The notes beneath the pieces were generated by a model, which was given only the letters and a program-made list of their open reading frames with translations, did not search any database and had not been told where the DNA came from. Of a stretch of DNA of 64,000 nt, positions 52,601-64,000 are shown in pieces. The DNA is from Dipetalonema caudispina (lineage: Eukaryota > Nematoda > Chromadorea > Rhabditida > Onchocercidae). The stretch spans positions 1-64,000 of the forward strand of contig JABVXV010000180.1 in assembly GCA_013365325.1 (NCBI GenBank). The letters are read 5' to 3'. The stretch's first letter is position 1. Each line of letters opens with the position of its first letter. Both the position numbers and the translations under genes were made by a program.

Positions 52601-53066
52601 ATTCGTGAATTGATATGAAAATAATAATATAAAATCAATAATATTATACAATATAACAGAATATATATATATTTTTTGAAATTCCTATATACATATTAAA
52701 AAAATTTCTATATATATGTATATATACATTATATTGATGACCACTTAAATAATTCGTAAATTGATATGTAAATAATAATATAAAATCAATAATATTATAC
52801 AATATAACAGAATATATATATATATATTTTTTGAAATTCCTATATACATATTAAAAAATTTCTATATATATGTATATATACATTATATTGATGATCACTT
52901 AAATAATTCGTAAATTGATATGTAAATAATAATATAAAATCAATAATATTATACAATATAACGGAATATATATATATATAACCAACACAAATTTTTTTAA
53001 AATTCCTATATACATATTAAAAAATTTTTATAAATATGTATATATGCATTATATTGAGGAATAATT
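52601..53066. repeat. Tandem repeat, three copies of about 151-155 bases
   Basis: Copies start at about 52601, 52752 and 52906 with the shared beginning ATTCGTRAATTGATATG, then an AATAATATAAAATCAATAAT block, an ACAATATAAC(A/G)GAATATATA block, and a segment ending near TACATTATATTGATGA. Copies 1 and 2 are nearly identical; copy 3 carries a 15-base difference (ACCAACACAA) and more changes. No coding potential. Confidence 0.9.
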
Positions 53067-56000
53067 AAATAATTACCAAACATACATACAGATATATATA
53101 CATATAAATGAAGAAAATCAGAAAGTGCCATCCCACTGTTATTGCACTTTCGATCGCTTACAGCAAACATTTTATTTATTCTCACTCTTGCGCACTATCC
53201 TTCACCCCTTTTACCATATCGATCGAGTAAATAGCACGGCCGCAATTCTTCTCCTAAATTCATAAACTGAAATTTATGTTTATATTTATATTTATTTAAC
53301 TAATACTTCTCTTCTTGATTTTTTGATACTTTGAAAATTTATTTATTTCTATGTGCCTTTTTTCTTCTCTTTTTCATTTCCGATTTAAATGTTTTTATTT
53401 TTAATCATTTAATTTAAATTTCATTTATTTAGTTTATTGTTGGATTAATTTCAGATGTTATAATTTTAAAAAGATATACTTTTATATTCATTGTGATAAT
53501 ATGCACTCTTTAAATAAACTTTTTTTTTTTTGTTCTTTGTTTCTTCCCTAACAGTTATGCAACATTTCTCATTAATTTGGAAAATTTTTTTTTTTAGTAA
53601 TTTTAAGAGGTTTAGAAAAGTAACCAAAATTATTTCGAAATATTGAAATATTGAATCATTAAATAAAGTATGTAAGACAATCAAAGATAGCTTTGATAGT
53701 AATATCGATTTGTTTAAATTATTATTGGTTCTATTTCATCGACCATTCAACCGTCTCATCAAATTCTATCCATTAGCTTTATTTAAGCGAATTATAATAA
53801 GCAGAGTTTATTTTACCGGAAATACAATCAGTTAGTATGCGAATTTAATTTAATTACTGAATTAAATTCCTTTGCAGTACTTGAAAGTTCAATTCTCTTA
53901 TCTTTCAACTCCTCCTAAGCATATATGCTTTAACAATGGCTAATTTCTGATGAAGTGGCTTTTAACGGAAGTGGAAAATGTTTAGTCTAATAAAACCCAA
54001 GATAGCCGAGTTGGTACTTGAGGTAATTGAAGTATTATGGTATTAAAAACTTAATTGCTTACCCAATCTTGATGATATCACAAGTCATCTGATATCACGG
54101 ATATAATCACGACGATATCATTAACTACGTATTTGATGTATGAAAAAATTCTAACCTTACATTATTTAACTTAGTAAATTATTTAACAATTTGTCATAGT
54201 TAGTGCTTAATTTTATAGTTGCAAGTTTTTGAAATATCTTGAAATTTTAAATTTCTTTCTTTCATTCGGATATAAAGAATCAATAATGGAGCCATTAATA
54301 AGATGACAGATTTTGTCAATCATCATAATGCATCAGAAAGTGGATCCAGGATACACTTATTGAAGGTCCAATTTAATACTTCCGGTTTCAATGGATTGAT
54401 GTAATCTCAAATTGACTAATTATTATATTCCAAATTATTTAAAGGAATTCTAAAAGAATATTTGACTCTATAAATTTAAAACTTAAAAAGGTTAATGTGT
54501 TTCTTCTTTAAAGTTTTGCATACTTAAAACATTACAATTTGTTCTTCAAATTATTGCACACATTCAACATACTGTTTACTTAATTTATCATTTCTTAACA
54601 ATTCATTTTCTTCGATGTCAATTTTATTCGTTAATTTCTTCCAACATTAAATTATTTCTCTAATACAGCAGTTCTGATAGGATCTATCATCTTACTGACT
54701 GTTCTTCAACGATAGATTTTAATTCAAAAATAATTCAAATTCTGTTCGAATTTCAAATTTCCGATACTGTGAGAAGTGTTGTAATTGTATTAGAATAAGC
54801 AATAATATTTGTATTTATTTTTGCTATATCAAGGAATGATTAAAAGAAAGAAAAAAATCATCAACTTTCTTATCCGTAGTTGATCTTCTTAACCATCATA
54901 CTAAACAACTGTATGAAGCTTAGTTGTTGTTATCAAATTCTATATTATTTGCATATTACATATTCATTCGTAAGATCCTTCACACGATATTTTTCTTTGA
55001 CTATTTCACATATTTTTAAATAACAAAAATGGAGGACGGGAGATAACACTAAAAAAAAAAAAAAAAAAAAATAAATAAATAAATAAATAAAGGTATTAAT
55101 AAGCCTTCTTTAAAGAATGCTCTATCCTTAACTGTCATTACATTTGTCACCAATTTTCATTAGTATCATTTTCAAAAAAGGATTTTTTATTTCAAGAAAA
55201 ACGAAAATTCTTGCATGATTACTTATCATAACTTTTATAAATAATGCTTAGACTTTTATAAAATTTTCTCATCAAAATTATTGGTTAAATTTGCTAAAAT
55301 CATAGTTTAAATGGCTTTTCCTTTTTTTTTTTGCTTTTTTAAAATTACATTATTATTTAGGACTATTCAATAATTGTATAACCTTATGCATTATTTGCTT
55401 TTAGACAATTCATAAAATTATTTGCATTATATCTTGAAAATAATTTAAGTATATGCATATACAGATGTATTCGGATTTTTTGGAATGTCTTTTTGCAAAT
55501 CTTAAATGTATATAAATTTTAAATATGTTTATATTTTAGATATTCCAACATAACATACTTACAAATCAAACAGTTCATGATTTTTTATCCAGCAAATGTC
55601 TTAGTTGCCATATTTTAAATTTTAAATCACCATTAAAGTAGATTTATTTGCAATGGATATCTTGCATCTCTTTTTTTTTTGTATTCTGATATACTGTATT
55701 ACATTAGGGAAATATCTTGATCTCGGTCGAAATGGAAATTGAGTCCAATTTGAGCCATAAATTTCATTTAGGATGATTTTTAGATGCTTAATGTCTTTTG
55801 ATTTTTTGTAGGCTATAAATTAATGTGAGCAAAATTATTTTAATTTGTATGACTAATAACCATCCTTCAACTACTGAATGAATTAAGCAGGATGATTTGT
55901 TGGCTGATATAATAAGCATGATAGAAATGAGCCTATTTTAAAAGTTGTATAGGTTACTTCATCAAACCTCACTGTTGAAAGCCTTTTTTGAATAAACTCA

Positions 56001-58223
56001 TTGCTAAAGCTTTTTAGATGTATTTATTAGACAAGGAATCTAAATTTTTCTCCTTGAAAAACAATTTAACTTAAAAGGTTAAGATTAGATAGTAAACTTT
56101 GAAATTAAATTTCAAAGTTTCAGTAAAATTCGAAATTTACAATTAACATGACTCATGTTTTTTGCCAATTTGACAAAAACGAAAAATTTTTAAATGCTTT
56201 TTTAAGACTCATCTTTTATAATTTGTGTTTGGAAAATATCAAGGAGATTTATAATGACTTTATATGCGTAACAATTGTCTTATTTTTTTGTCATCGTTAG
56301 AAAAAAAAAATTAAAAACAAATCTTTGATTAATTTTTCCAATTTTTTTTTCATTTGTTTTCAAAAAATCTCTTTTCAATATGACACGAAGTTTTCCATGA
56401 AAAAAAAAAAAAAAGGAAAAAAACAGATGAGAAGAAGAAAAAAGTTATAAAAGAACTGGAAAAAGAGAATTTGAATATAAAAACTTATTAGTATCAAATA
56501 AAAACTAAATAAGAGAAGAAAAAAGAAGAATTTTATTTTTCCTAAAAAATCAATAAATTAAGTTAATTTTCTTGTTTTTAATTAGTTTGTTTTAATATCA
56601 ATTTTGTAAGGCTGTTATTGCACTAAACAATTGATAGATTAAAATGTGAATGGTTGAGGTGAAATGTTAGGCAGTAGGAGAAAATGAAAGTCAAACTTAA
56701 GCTCGATTTGATTGAATGCCTGTAAAGTAGTATAGCATAAGGATAGAAGTGATGTGAAAACAAAATGCCATCTCAGCTTTTCTCGTTATTATCTCTACAT
56801 TTTATCCCTACTCTTTTACACTTCCTATATTTTTCGAAATTTCCAAAGTGAACAAATTTTCTTCAACATTTTTCCCTCTTTCTTTATCGCTACTACTATT
56901 ACTACAATTACTCTTAAATATATTCAGCGATTATTATTTTGATTAAGAAAAATTAAGTAATTCGAATATTATTATTATTTTTTTTTTTTTGCAAACAAAA
57001 TTAATTGAAATTTGAACAACAGTAACAACAACAGCAATAAAAAGAACAGCAAAAAGATCAACAACAACTGTTTGATGAATTATTGGTTAAAAATAAATGA
57101 AATGTTCGTTGAATAATTATTGATTCACATTTAATGATTCACTTTTATTAACATACACCATTTAATGGAACAGTAATAGTAACAGTTAATAGTAATTCTT
57201 ATTTAAGTTCAATTATTATTGATAATATACTCTTCTCCTTCTTTATGTTTATAAATTTTGAATTCGCGAATAGTTTCTTTTTGCTGAATTATTTTGTTTT
57301 TGATTATATTTATTCAATTTTTTTCCTTTCTTTTTTTTTTTTGATCAAATCATTTAACATTCATTCTATGATATCATCACTTCTATTCCTTCTTCACATT
57401 CGAATTTTCGTTTTTCTCACTTTTTTCATTTTTTTGTGGATTTTTTACTTGAATTCTGCTTTAAGTTTCGTTTCTACTTTGTAATACACTTTTTACTTCA
57501 AGCATATTTAGCTTTCACCTGCCAAAAAGAGGAAAATAAATTAATCAAACCTAAATTAGTTCGGCTAATTTCATTAAAAATTTGAACTCATTTATTTTTT
57601 GTTTCTTGTTTTAAATTAATTTCATTCCGCTTTTTCTATCTATTTTATTTTTGTTCCCCACTATAAAATTGGAAGTATAAATTTACTCTTTTTCTTTTTG
57701 ATCTTACTTTTTGATAGAAAACTAGTGTTAATTTTGGTATAGGATTAAATTTAAATATTCTTTGTAGTCTTGAAGAAGGAAAAAATTGGAACACTTTAGC
57801 AAATAAAATTGATACATTGAAAAATAACAGTCATCGAAAATTCCATGCTTTTGATGTTTTCTATTTGTTAATCAGAAATCAGGTCTTTCTTTCTTTTCCT
57901 TTTTTCTTCACTTCAAGACAAATTTTCAGCTGCTATAGCAAACTTAATGAATCATCATATCCATTCTCTAGCTATTCATTTCTTATGTTACCGTGTGGAA
58001 TAATTACTCAAATTATTTCTAATCATCCAATTAGAATAATTCTTGGTCTTTAATTATACTTTAATAATATATCGAATACAAATTAGGCATTAACCATTCA
58101 TTGTTCATCATTAGATACGCCTATATATATATATAATATTGAGTTCATTAAACATTTCATTGTGTACGCAACCATGATTAAAATGAAAATCGTTTCTATG
58201 GCAATCAATTATTAATGTATCAC

Positions 58224-58335
58224 CAAATTTCCTTAGTAATTTCCAATGGTTCAGTTAAACTTCCTTATTAATTTCTAATGATTTAATCAAATTTCCTCAT
58301 CAGTTTCTAATAAGTCGATCAAATTTCTTTACTGG
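58224..58335. repeat. 32-base minisatellite, three and a half copies
   Basis: Units start at 58224, 58256, 58288 and 58320, each beginning (C/T)AAA(T/C)TTCCTT or close to it and containing a TTTCYAATR core. The spacing is exactly 32 bases each time. Confidence 0.8.
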
Positions 58336-61300
58336 ATGACTTTTTTTCAATGTCGTAAAATCGTAAATTTTTGTCATGCCATGAATTTTTTCAAATTTTA
58401 GTTTGTACTTAGAAATTATAGCTATGGATAGAAAAAAAGAAGTGAAAACTAGGTTCACAGTGTGCTTCTTTCAATTTTTTTTTTCTATTAAGAAGTTTTT
58501 TTCTATTCATTGGTTTTTTGAACTTTGGAGATTTTCTATAAAATAGGAGATAATAATTAAAATAGCATTAGTTTTCAGGTAGTTTCAAATTATTTCGATT
58601 CTTAGAATTTATTTATTAGAAAGGAAAAATGAAATTGCCTGAGATTCCAATATTCGTGAATAGTGTATAAGCTAAATATCGCTATAAAAGTAGTGATTAT
58701 ACATTCGTTTTGTTTTTTTACCTAAATTGCTAATCAAATAATTTATTTTGGGTCGGTTCAGCGGTCACATATTTACAATATCAAAAAGATGTGAAAGCCG
58801 TGAAATTTGTTGTTATTGTAATATCATATTTCTTGGAACAGTTAAATGACTTAAATGTTAAGTAGTACGATAAATCGGCGCTATTAAAAATATTAATTGC
58901 TTTACTAGAAAAATAATTGTTTTATTTTAAGCACAACAAATTAATGCGAGCGAGTATAACATTCTAAGTACAAAAAAATCAATTTATGTTTTATTGTAAA
59001 ATGCGAATGGTAGTTGTTCATTATTGCTATACTTGTCGAAGCATTTTTTTTTGTATTTTTGAAATTTTTTCAAAGTTTTGAATTTTCACTTTGATTTTTT
59101 ATTTCTATTTTAGCATATAAATTGTCTTATTACACAATCTTTGGATATTACTTATCAGTGTTACTGCTTATTTATTACTTAGTTGCTATTCATTGATAAA
59201 AGTATGTGATAGGATTAGTTTTTATTCCTTAGAGGAGTGGGATGAAATTATATTGTGGAATTTGTTCTTTTGCTTATCACTGATACTACTGAAATCATCA
59301 TTCGCTTATTAATGTCAGCAAGTAATTAATAGTAAATAATAATAATAACAAATAATGATAATCAATAACAACAATAATAATAACCAACAAACAATGGTAA
59401 CAACAATCATTAATAGTATAAAAACAAAAATTAGTTCTAGCAAAAGTGGTGATAGTAATACAATGATGGCATTGATCATTAATGATAGCAGTAATGAAAT
59501 CAATGGTAATATTGATAGCGTTAATTAATAATAACAATAATTATTAGTAACATGATAAAATAATGGTATTCCTCATATCACCATTCTATTAGCTTTTAGT
59601 ATTTATTAATACCAGTGTACTAATATATATTAATAATAGTTGTTTCTGTATCAGATTACTAATGTTTCACGATCAGTAAATATATTTCATGCATTGAGAA
59701 GTCAATTTGAAGACATAGCTATGAAGATATTTTTCATTTATATATCGATATGTATTATATGTTAATATCAATTATCATTATATGAATGTTACAGTTGTAT
59801 GTTCAGCACAGTTCATATAATAATTGGTCGATCAATTTGAAACTTATAATAACACTGGGAATAATTTGCGCCTTTATTAATTGTAGCTTTTCATTAAGTC
59901 AGTACTGGTGATTTAATTGTACCAAAGTTTAAATAACCAATATGTATCATATGATACAGTAGTATTTTCTTAATAATAATAAATCATAATATTTGATAGT
60001 GATAATAATGGAAATCTCAAAGAAAACTTTGAACAGAATTAATTTCTTTTTCTACGAATAATCAAATAGCAAACAGGTCACGTTGTCTCTACTTTCATTT
60101 ATCTACAACTGCCAATACTTTCTCATATATTAGAATAGACAAAATATAATCAGACATGATCAGTAGAAAGCCAACGGATCTGTCCATCCATTTCATGAAT
60201 TTATTCATTAAATTGTTACTATTCATTTTATCTATTCAAAATTAGATTAATTCTTCGATTTCATCTCATTTTGCCATTCGTTCATTAATTCCTCTTTCCC
60301 TTCTGTTCGTTTTCATGTCACTGTTGAATTTAATTCATTTAATATTTCGATCATTTTTCAAATTAATTTTTATCCAATACCGAGATCTCTTTCACATATT
60401 GATTCGACAAGTTTTTTAACTTGCCTCTTGTTTTATTATTATATATTCTCTGCCCTTATCTTTTTGTCTCCTCTGTCTTTAACAAATTTGATTTTCGATT
60501 TATTACAGTCATGTTAGCATGGATACTTGTCACATTGGTTCCTTCATTTTTTGGTTTTATGACAGGCCTGATTAATACAGTTGAATTTTCGTTATTTTTA
60601 ATCTCATAATTTTTGTTAAAATTACCTCTATCATTTTAACATTGGGGAAAACGTAATACTTAATTTTTAAGTTATTGCATATGCTTTATTTTAACATGTA
60701 TTAAGAAGCAAAAATATTCTTATATGCAAGACAGAGAGAGAGAGGAGGGAGAGAGGAAAAAAAGAGAGAAATCTTTTGATCTTTTGTAAGGACCTCTTGT
60801 CATCGATCAGTTCTGATCAGTAGTCAGTACATGTATTAGTATTATCGCTAATCTATCCCACGCATAATTTAGCATAAATTTATTTTGTACAAAGAAAATC
60901 AGCGTGATGAATCTTTTTGTCATTTTCCACTTCAGTAATTTTTTGATGGGATCTTTTTTTTGAATTTTTTTCCAGCAGTTGCACAAAACTTTAGTACCTT
61001 CTTCTCTCTTAATATATTATGTTATCCCAGTGATGTCCATTAATAAATTATAATAATGATTATTTTTTTGATGAACTCGCAGAAATCTTCAGAATTCACA
61101 ACAAACTTTATGACTTTTGTCATAAAATGAAGAACCAACAAATTTGTACAACATAAATACTACAATCACCTAAAAAATATGGTGCTAAAAAGTTACAGCT
61201 AATAAAATAAGCTGTCATGTATTTGCAAAACATGAAAGACTGGCGTAATAATGAAGTAAACATTTTATGAGTTTTCCAACTTATTTTTGTCATTCAGCTT

Positions 61301-62582
61301 ATTTCAATCAGTGATTGCTATCACTATAGACAATCATTTAAGAACAAGAAACAAGGATCCTCACCTTCTTTTTTGCTTTTATCAAATAATAATCATTTTA
61401 ATGATGGGATTATCTATTCCATATATCACAGATTTTCTAAAATATTTCAGATATCTAAGTATAAATTCTTAATAATTTAGATTTTTCCTTCCTTTTGAAA
61501 GACTAATATTTATTAACTAATTTTAAATAAATTTGTTATCTCCGTGGTATTTTCAATAAAATAATTTTAATTGTTCCTTAATAAATGTTAGATGTTATCA
61601 TTGTTAAAAAATCTTAACTAATTTTGCTGCATATTTTAATGTGTCATACACTTCATTTTTTGCTATAATCAAGATTTCTTTAAAATTGCTGATAATGAAA
61701 CGATCCACCAATGAAACATAGGGTGATTTTATTCGTTAATTCTTACTACTGTTAGCATATATTTTACAGGCAAATAAGCTGATATAATACAGCTATAGCA
61801 ATGACGATAAGTAATTATTGATATAGCGTTTGCATTAATGTCTTTCTCCCTTAATTAGGTAATTTTTTATACTATTTTATTATAATATATCTCAAAGAAT
61901 TCAATATCTTCTTATGCAATGGTTTGAAATTATTTTAAGTGAGTTACAGGATTAAAAAATAAATTCAGACATTGATTGATTCAACAACTATTAGTTTAAA
62001 TCGTTCATTTATCATCCATCTACATTAAAAAAATGTCCCAATTTTAAATGTTTGGAAGGACAAATAAATGACTAATAAATTTAGCTACCAAATTTTGAAT
62101 TAGTCTACCTTTGACTTAATAAGCATTTAGTAGTATCTTTTTGATGATATATCTAATCGGCATGAAATTTTCAAATAATCGTATGAAATGTCTCAGATGT
62201 TGGGAGGAACAAATTTACTTTTTATTATAGTAATATATGAATACGAAACTTATTTTTTTTAAATCATGAAATTTTAACTTTTTTGAAAGGATTCAATTGC
62301 ATCGTATTTTCAGTACTAGTAATATAATATGTTTCAGTTTGAAATATTCAAATAAAACGTCTTCAATACATTAAATCATTTTATTCTTTCAAATATCTCT
62401 TCATTCCTCCGTCCTCCTAGAAGACTTACAAACAATAAATACCATTATTAGTTTGTTTTGAAGGATAATGTTATTTTAATAATATTTTATCTTACATAAT
62501 TAAACTATTATAAGCTAAGAAAAAAGAAGCATAAACATAAACAGATAATTGTATTTTTAATATAAAACTGTTTTGTTTTCTT

Positions 62583-62740
62583 CTTCGGATATTATCATTT
62601 TGTTTACCTCTCCGGGTCTTACCATCTCCGAATATATCATCAGTGTCTGTGAAATCGCTGTATCTTACTCCCCGAATTTTATCATTATTGATTATTCGTT
62701 AAGTTATTATATCATCTTCAAATATTATTATTAGTGTTTG
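62583..62740. repeat. Degenerate repeat of about 44 bases upstream of the last gene
   Basis: Four related blocks at 62583, 62626, 62670 and 62715 follow the pattern CTYCGAATATTATCAT, two of them followed by TYAGTGTYTGT. The array is less AT-rich than its surroundings and ends about 200 bases before the start codon at 62937. It could be promoter-associated. Confidence 0.45.
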
Positions 62741-62936
62741 TAAACGAAATTCGATGGAATTTAAATCAAATTTTGAGCTATGTACAACAGTTGTTTTGAT
62801 TGCATTTTCATTTCTCTGATTAAAGTTTTTTCTTTTTAATTTGAAGAAACAACATTCGTGACTCAAAATTACTATTTTTTTGTGCTTGTTGCTACAGTGA
62901 ATGCTTTGATTGATCATATTCTTTTGCAGAGGATTC

Positions 62937-63861
62937 ATGCCTAAGGATCAAAAGTCGAAGATTCCGCAAAGCTCAGGTGAGCGATATTACCTTTTTCTTC
63001 TTTCTTTTGTTATAGTTAGAAATCATATATGAACATCTTCCATATACTTCATGTTGATCCTTTGATTGGAGCAATTTTCAGGAATGAACATTTTTTTTTA
63101 AAAAAAAAAGTGAGAAAATTATAGATTTTAATCACTGATGATTATCTTCAAAAATTATAGATTTTAATCATTGATTATCTTCTACTACTTTCTCTAATAC
63201 TTTGTCCATTCTACATATCATTTGATATTTTTACTTCACGTCAGATTTATTTTGGTTTTAAATGGAATAAATTATTTAATATGCATATTAATTTGAATGA
63301 TTACTTAAATAGTTCTCTATCTATATTTAATTAAATGTGATATATTTCACTTCATTGTCAGTTTAGTTTATTTATAGCTTGCTTTATATTTGCTATCGAA
63401 TATTTCCAATTTATCCTGCAGTTCCGCTTTATTCTTTTTTTTTTAAATATAATTTTGCCATTGCGTGCAAGAAATTTTTTAAGACCAAAAGTTAATTATA
63501 AAAAAAAGAAAATGAACTACCGTTGTTCCACGTTTGACACTGGAAAGGAGAAGATTACCTCTGTTATTGAATTAATTTATATGGTAATAAATCAGATATC
63601 CTTTTACGCATGTTCGATAATTGTCATAGTTCCCACCATTTCTTTCCATTTTCTATGGCTATCAAACTTGAGGTGAAAGTGCACATAGCCCGATATGGTC
63701 CGTAACTCGTCGACAGCGTACCGAGCTCTCACCGCGGCGAGACGATGAAACCGGATCAACGCAGTCGTTTAGTTCACGGACAGTAACTACTACCGAACGT
63801 GTACAAATGATTCCAGTGCCTATGAACTTTGATGTACCTGTGGATGTCCTAACACCGATAG
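62937..63861 (+). CDS. 5' exons of an unidentified gene
   Basis: Exon 1 is 62937-62976, starting seven bases after a CTTTTGCAG acceptor at 62929 (probable spliced-leader site) and ending at GTGAGC. Exon 2 begins at 63673 after an ACTTGAG acceptor, in phase, and ends at about 63861 with a GTTACT donor; without that splice it would stop at 63883. The protein begins MPKDQKSKIPQSSGESAHSP, continues WSVTRRQRTELSPRRDDETG and a Ser/Thr-rich part, then TTTERVQMIPVPMNFDVPVD. Exon 2 is clearly richer in G+C than the flanks, which supports real coding. Hydrophilic, basic and Ser/Thr-rich, no domain or signal peptide seen; it looks like the disordered head of a larger protein. I do not recognise the family. 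Confidence 0.6.
63118..63183. repeat. Tandem duplication in intron 1 of the last gene
   Basis: The segment AATTATAGATTTTAATCAYTGAT followed by GATTATCTTC occurs twice in a row with a small deletion in the second copy. Confidence 0.75.
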
Positions 63862-64000
63862 GTTACTATTACGAACTTATATAATTTTGCATTTTTTTGC
63901 TAATATAAATGTTGAGATATGCAAATTTTTTTGCATGAAACATGTAATTTTATAGCACAAAATATATAAATATTTAAATTATATTTATATCTTTATATTT

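Larger units (their letters stand above)
41477..62580. other. Large AT-rich region without recognised genes
   Basis: About 21 kb with no exon I can support on either strand. It holds simple repeats, homopolymers and short minisatellites listed separately. Frames at 45469-45765, 56754-56942, 57245-57484 and 57817-58053 lack homology and have the same AT-rich composition as their surroundings. Part may be 5' flank or a long first intron of the gene at 62937. Confidence 0.5.

Noticed and set aside
53140..53260. Less AT-biased segment with ATCGATCG and CGGCCG
   Set aside because: Considered as an exon or transferred bacterial fragment; frames are short and match nothing recognised.
57245..58053. 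Two frames rich in Phe, Leu, Ile and Ser
   Set aside because: The same composition as surrounding non-coding DNA; typical T-rich chance frames.
1..64000. tRNA genes, CRISPR arrays, transposons with terminal repeats
   Set aside because: No B-box-like GGTTCRANNCC with cloverleaf context, no regular repeat-spacer array and no transposase, integrase or reverse transcriptase reading was found.

Overview
The window is nuclear DNA from a nematode, most likely a filarial (clade III, Spirurina) worm. This rests on the very high A+T content, homopolymer A/T runs everywhere, TTTCAG-type splice acceptors, acceptor-like sites a few bases before start codons (expected for spliced-leader trans-splicing), and protein matches to animal genes. 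Genus and species cannot be fixed from sequence alone. Genes are split into many short exons, so bacterial-style open reading frames mean little; exons here were joined by hand using splice sites, reading phase and remembered family sequences.

Layout. (1) 1-7890: AT-rich flank with (AAT)n microsatellites, homopolymers and a small E-box/hairpin cluster near 4.3 kb; no gene seen. (2) 8144-21981, plus strand: a near-complete tomosyn gene (tom-1/STXBP5 family) in about 26 exons, encoding roughly 1,295 residues, with an N-terminal WD40 region and a C-terminal R-SNARE helix. (3) 24352-25589, plus strand: ribosomal protein L14 (eL14), three exons, 143 residues. (4) 27028-30482, minus strand: a LETM1-domain mitochondrial protein of the LETMD1 type, eight coding exons, about 321 residues, convergent with rpl-14. 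(5) 40670-41472, plus strand: a tentative two-exon small gene with weak resemblance to half of a galectin domain. (6) 62937 onward, plus strand: the first two exons of an unidentified gene, possibly running off the window. The intervals 30.5-40.6 kb and 41.5-62.9 kb look non-coding and hold homopolymers, microsatellites and several short tandem repeats.

The genes do not form a pathway: tomosyn restrains synaptic vesicle priming, eL14 is a structural part of the 60S ribosome, and the LETMD1-like protein belongs in mitochondria. I recall both tom-1 and rpl-14 as chromosome I genes in C. elegans, so their adjacency may reflect conserved chromosome content (unchecked).

No clearly new biological system was found. 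The most unusual items are two interleaved perfect inverted repeats (A-B-A'-B') just past rpl-14, a perfect 20-bp hairpin in a tomosyn intron, a frame-breaking candidate exon in the LETMD1-like gene, and several undescribed minisatellite-like arrays.
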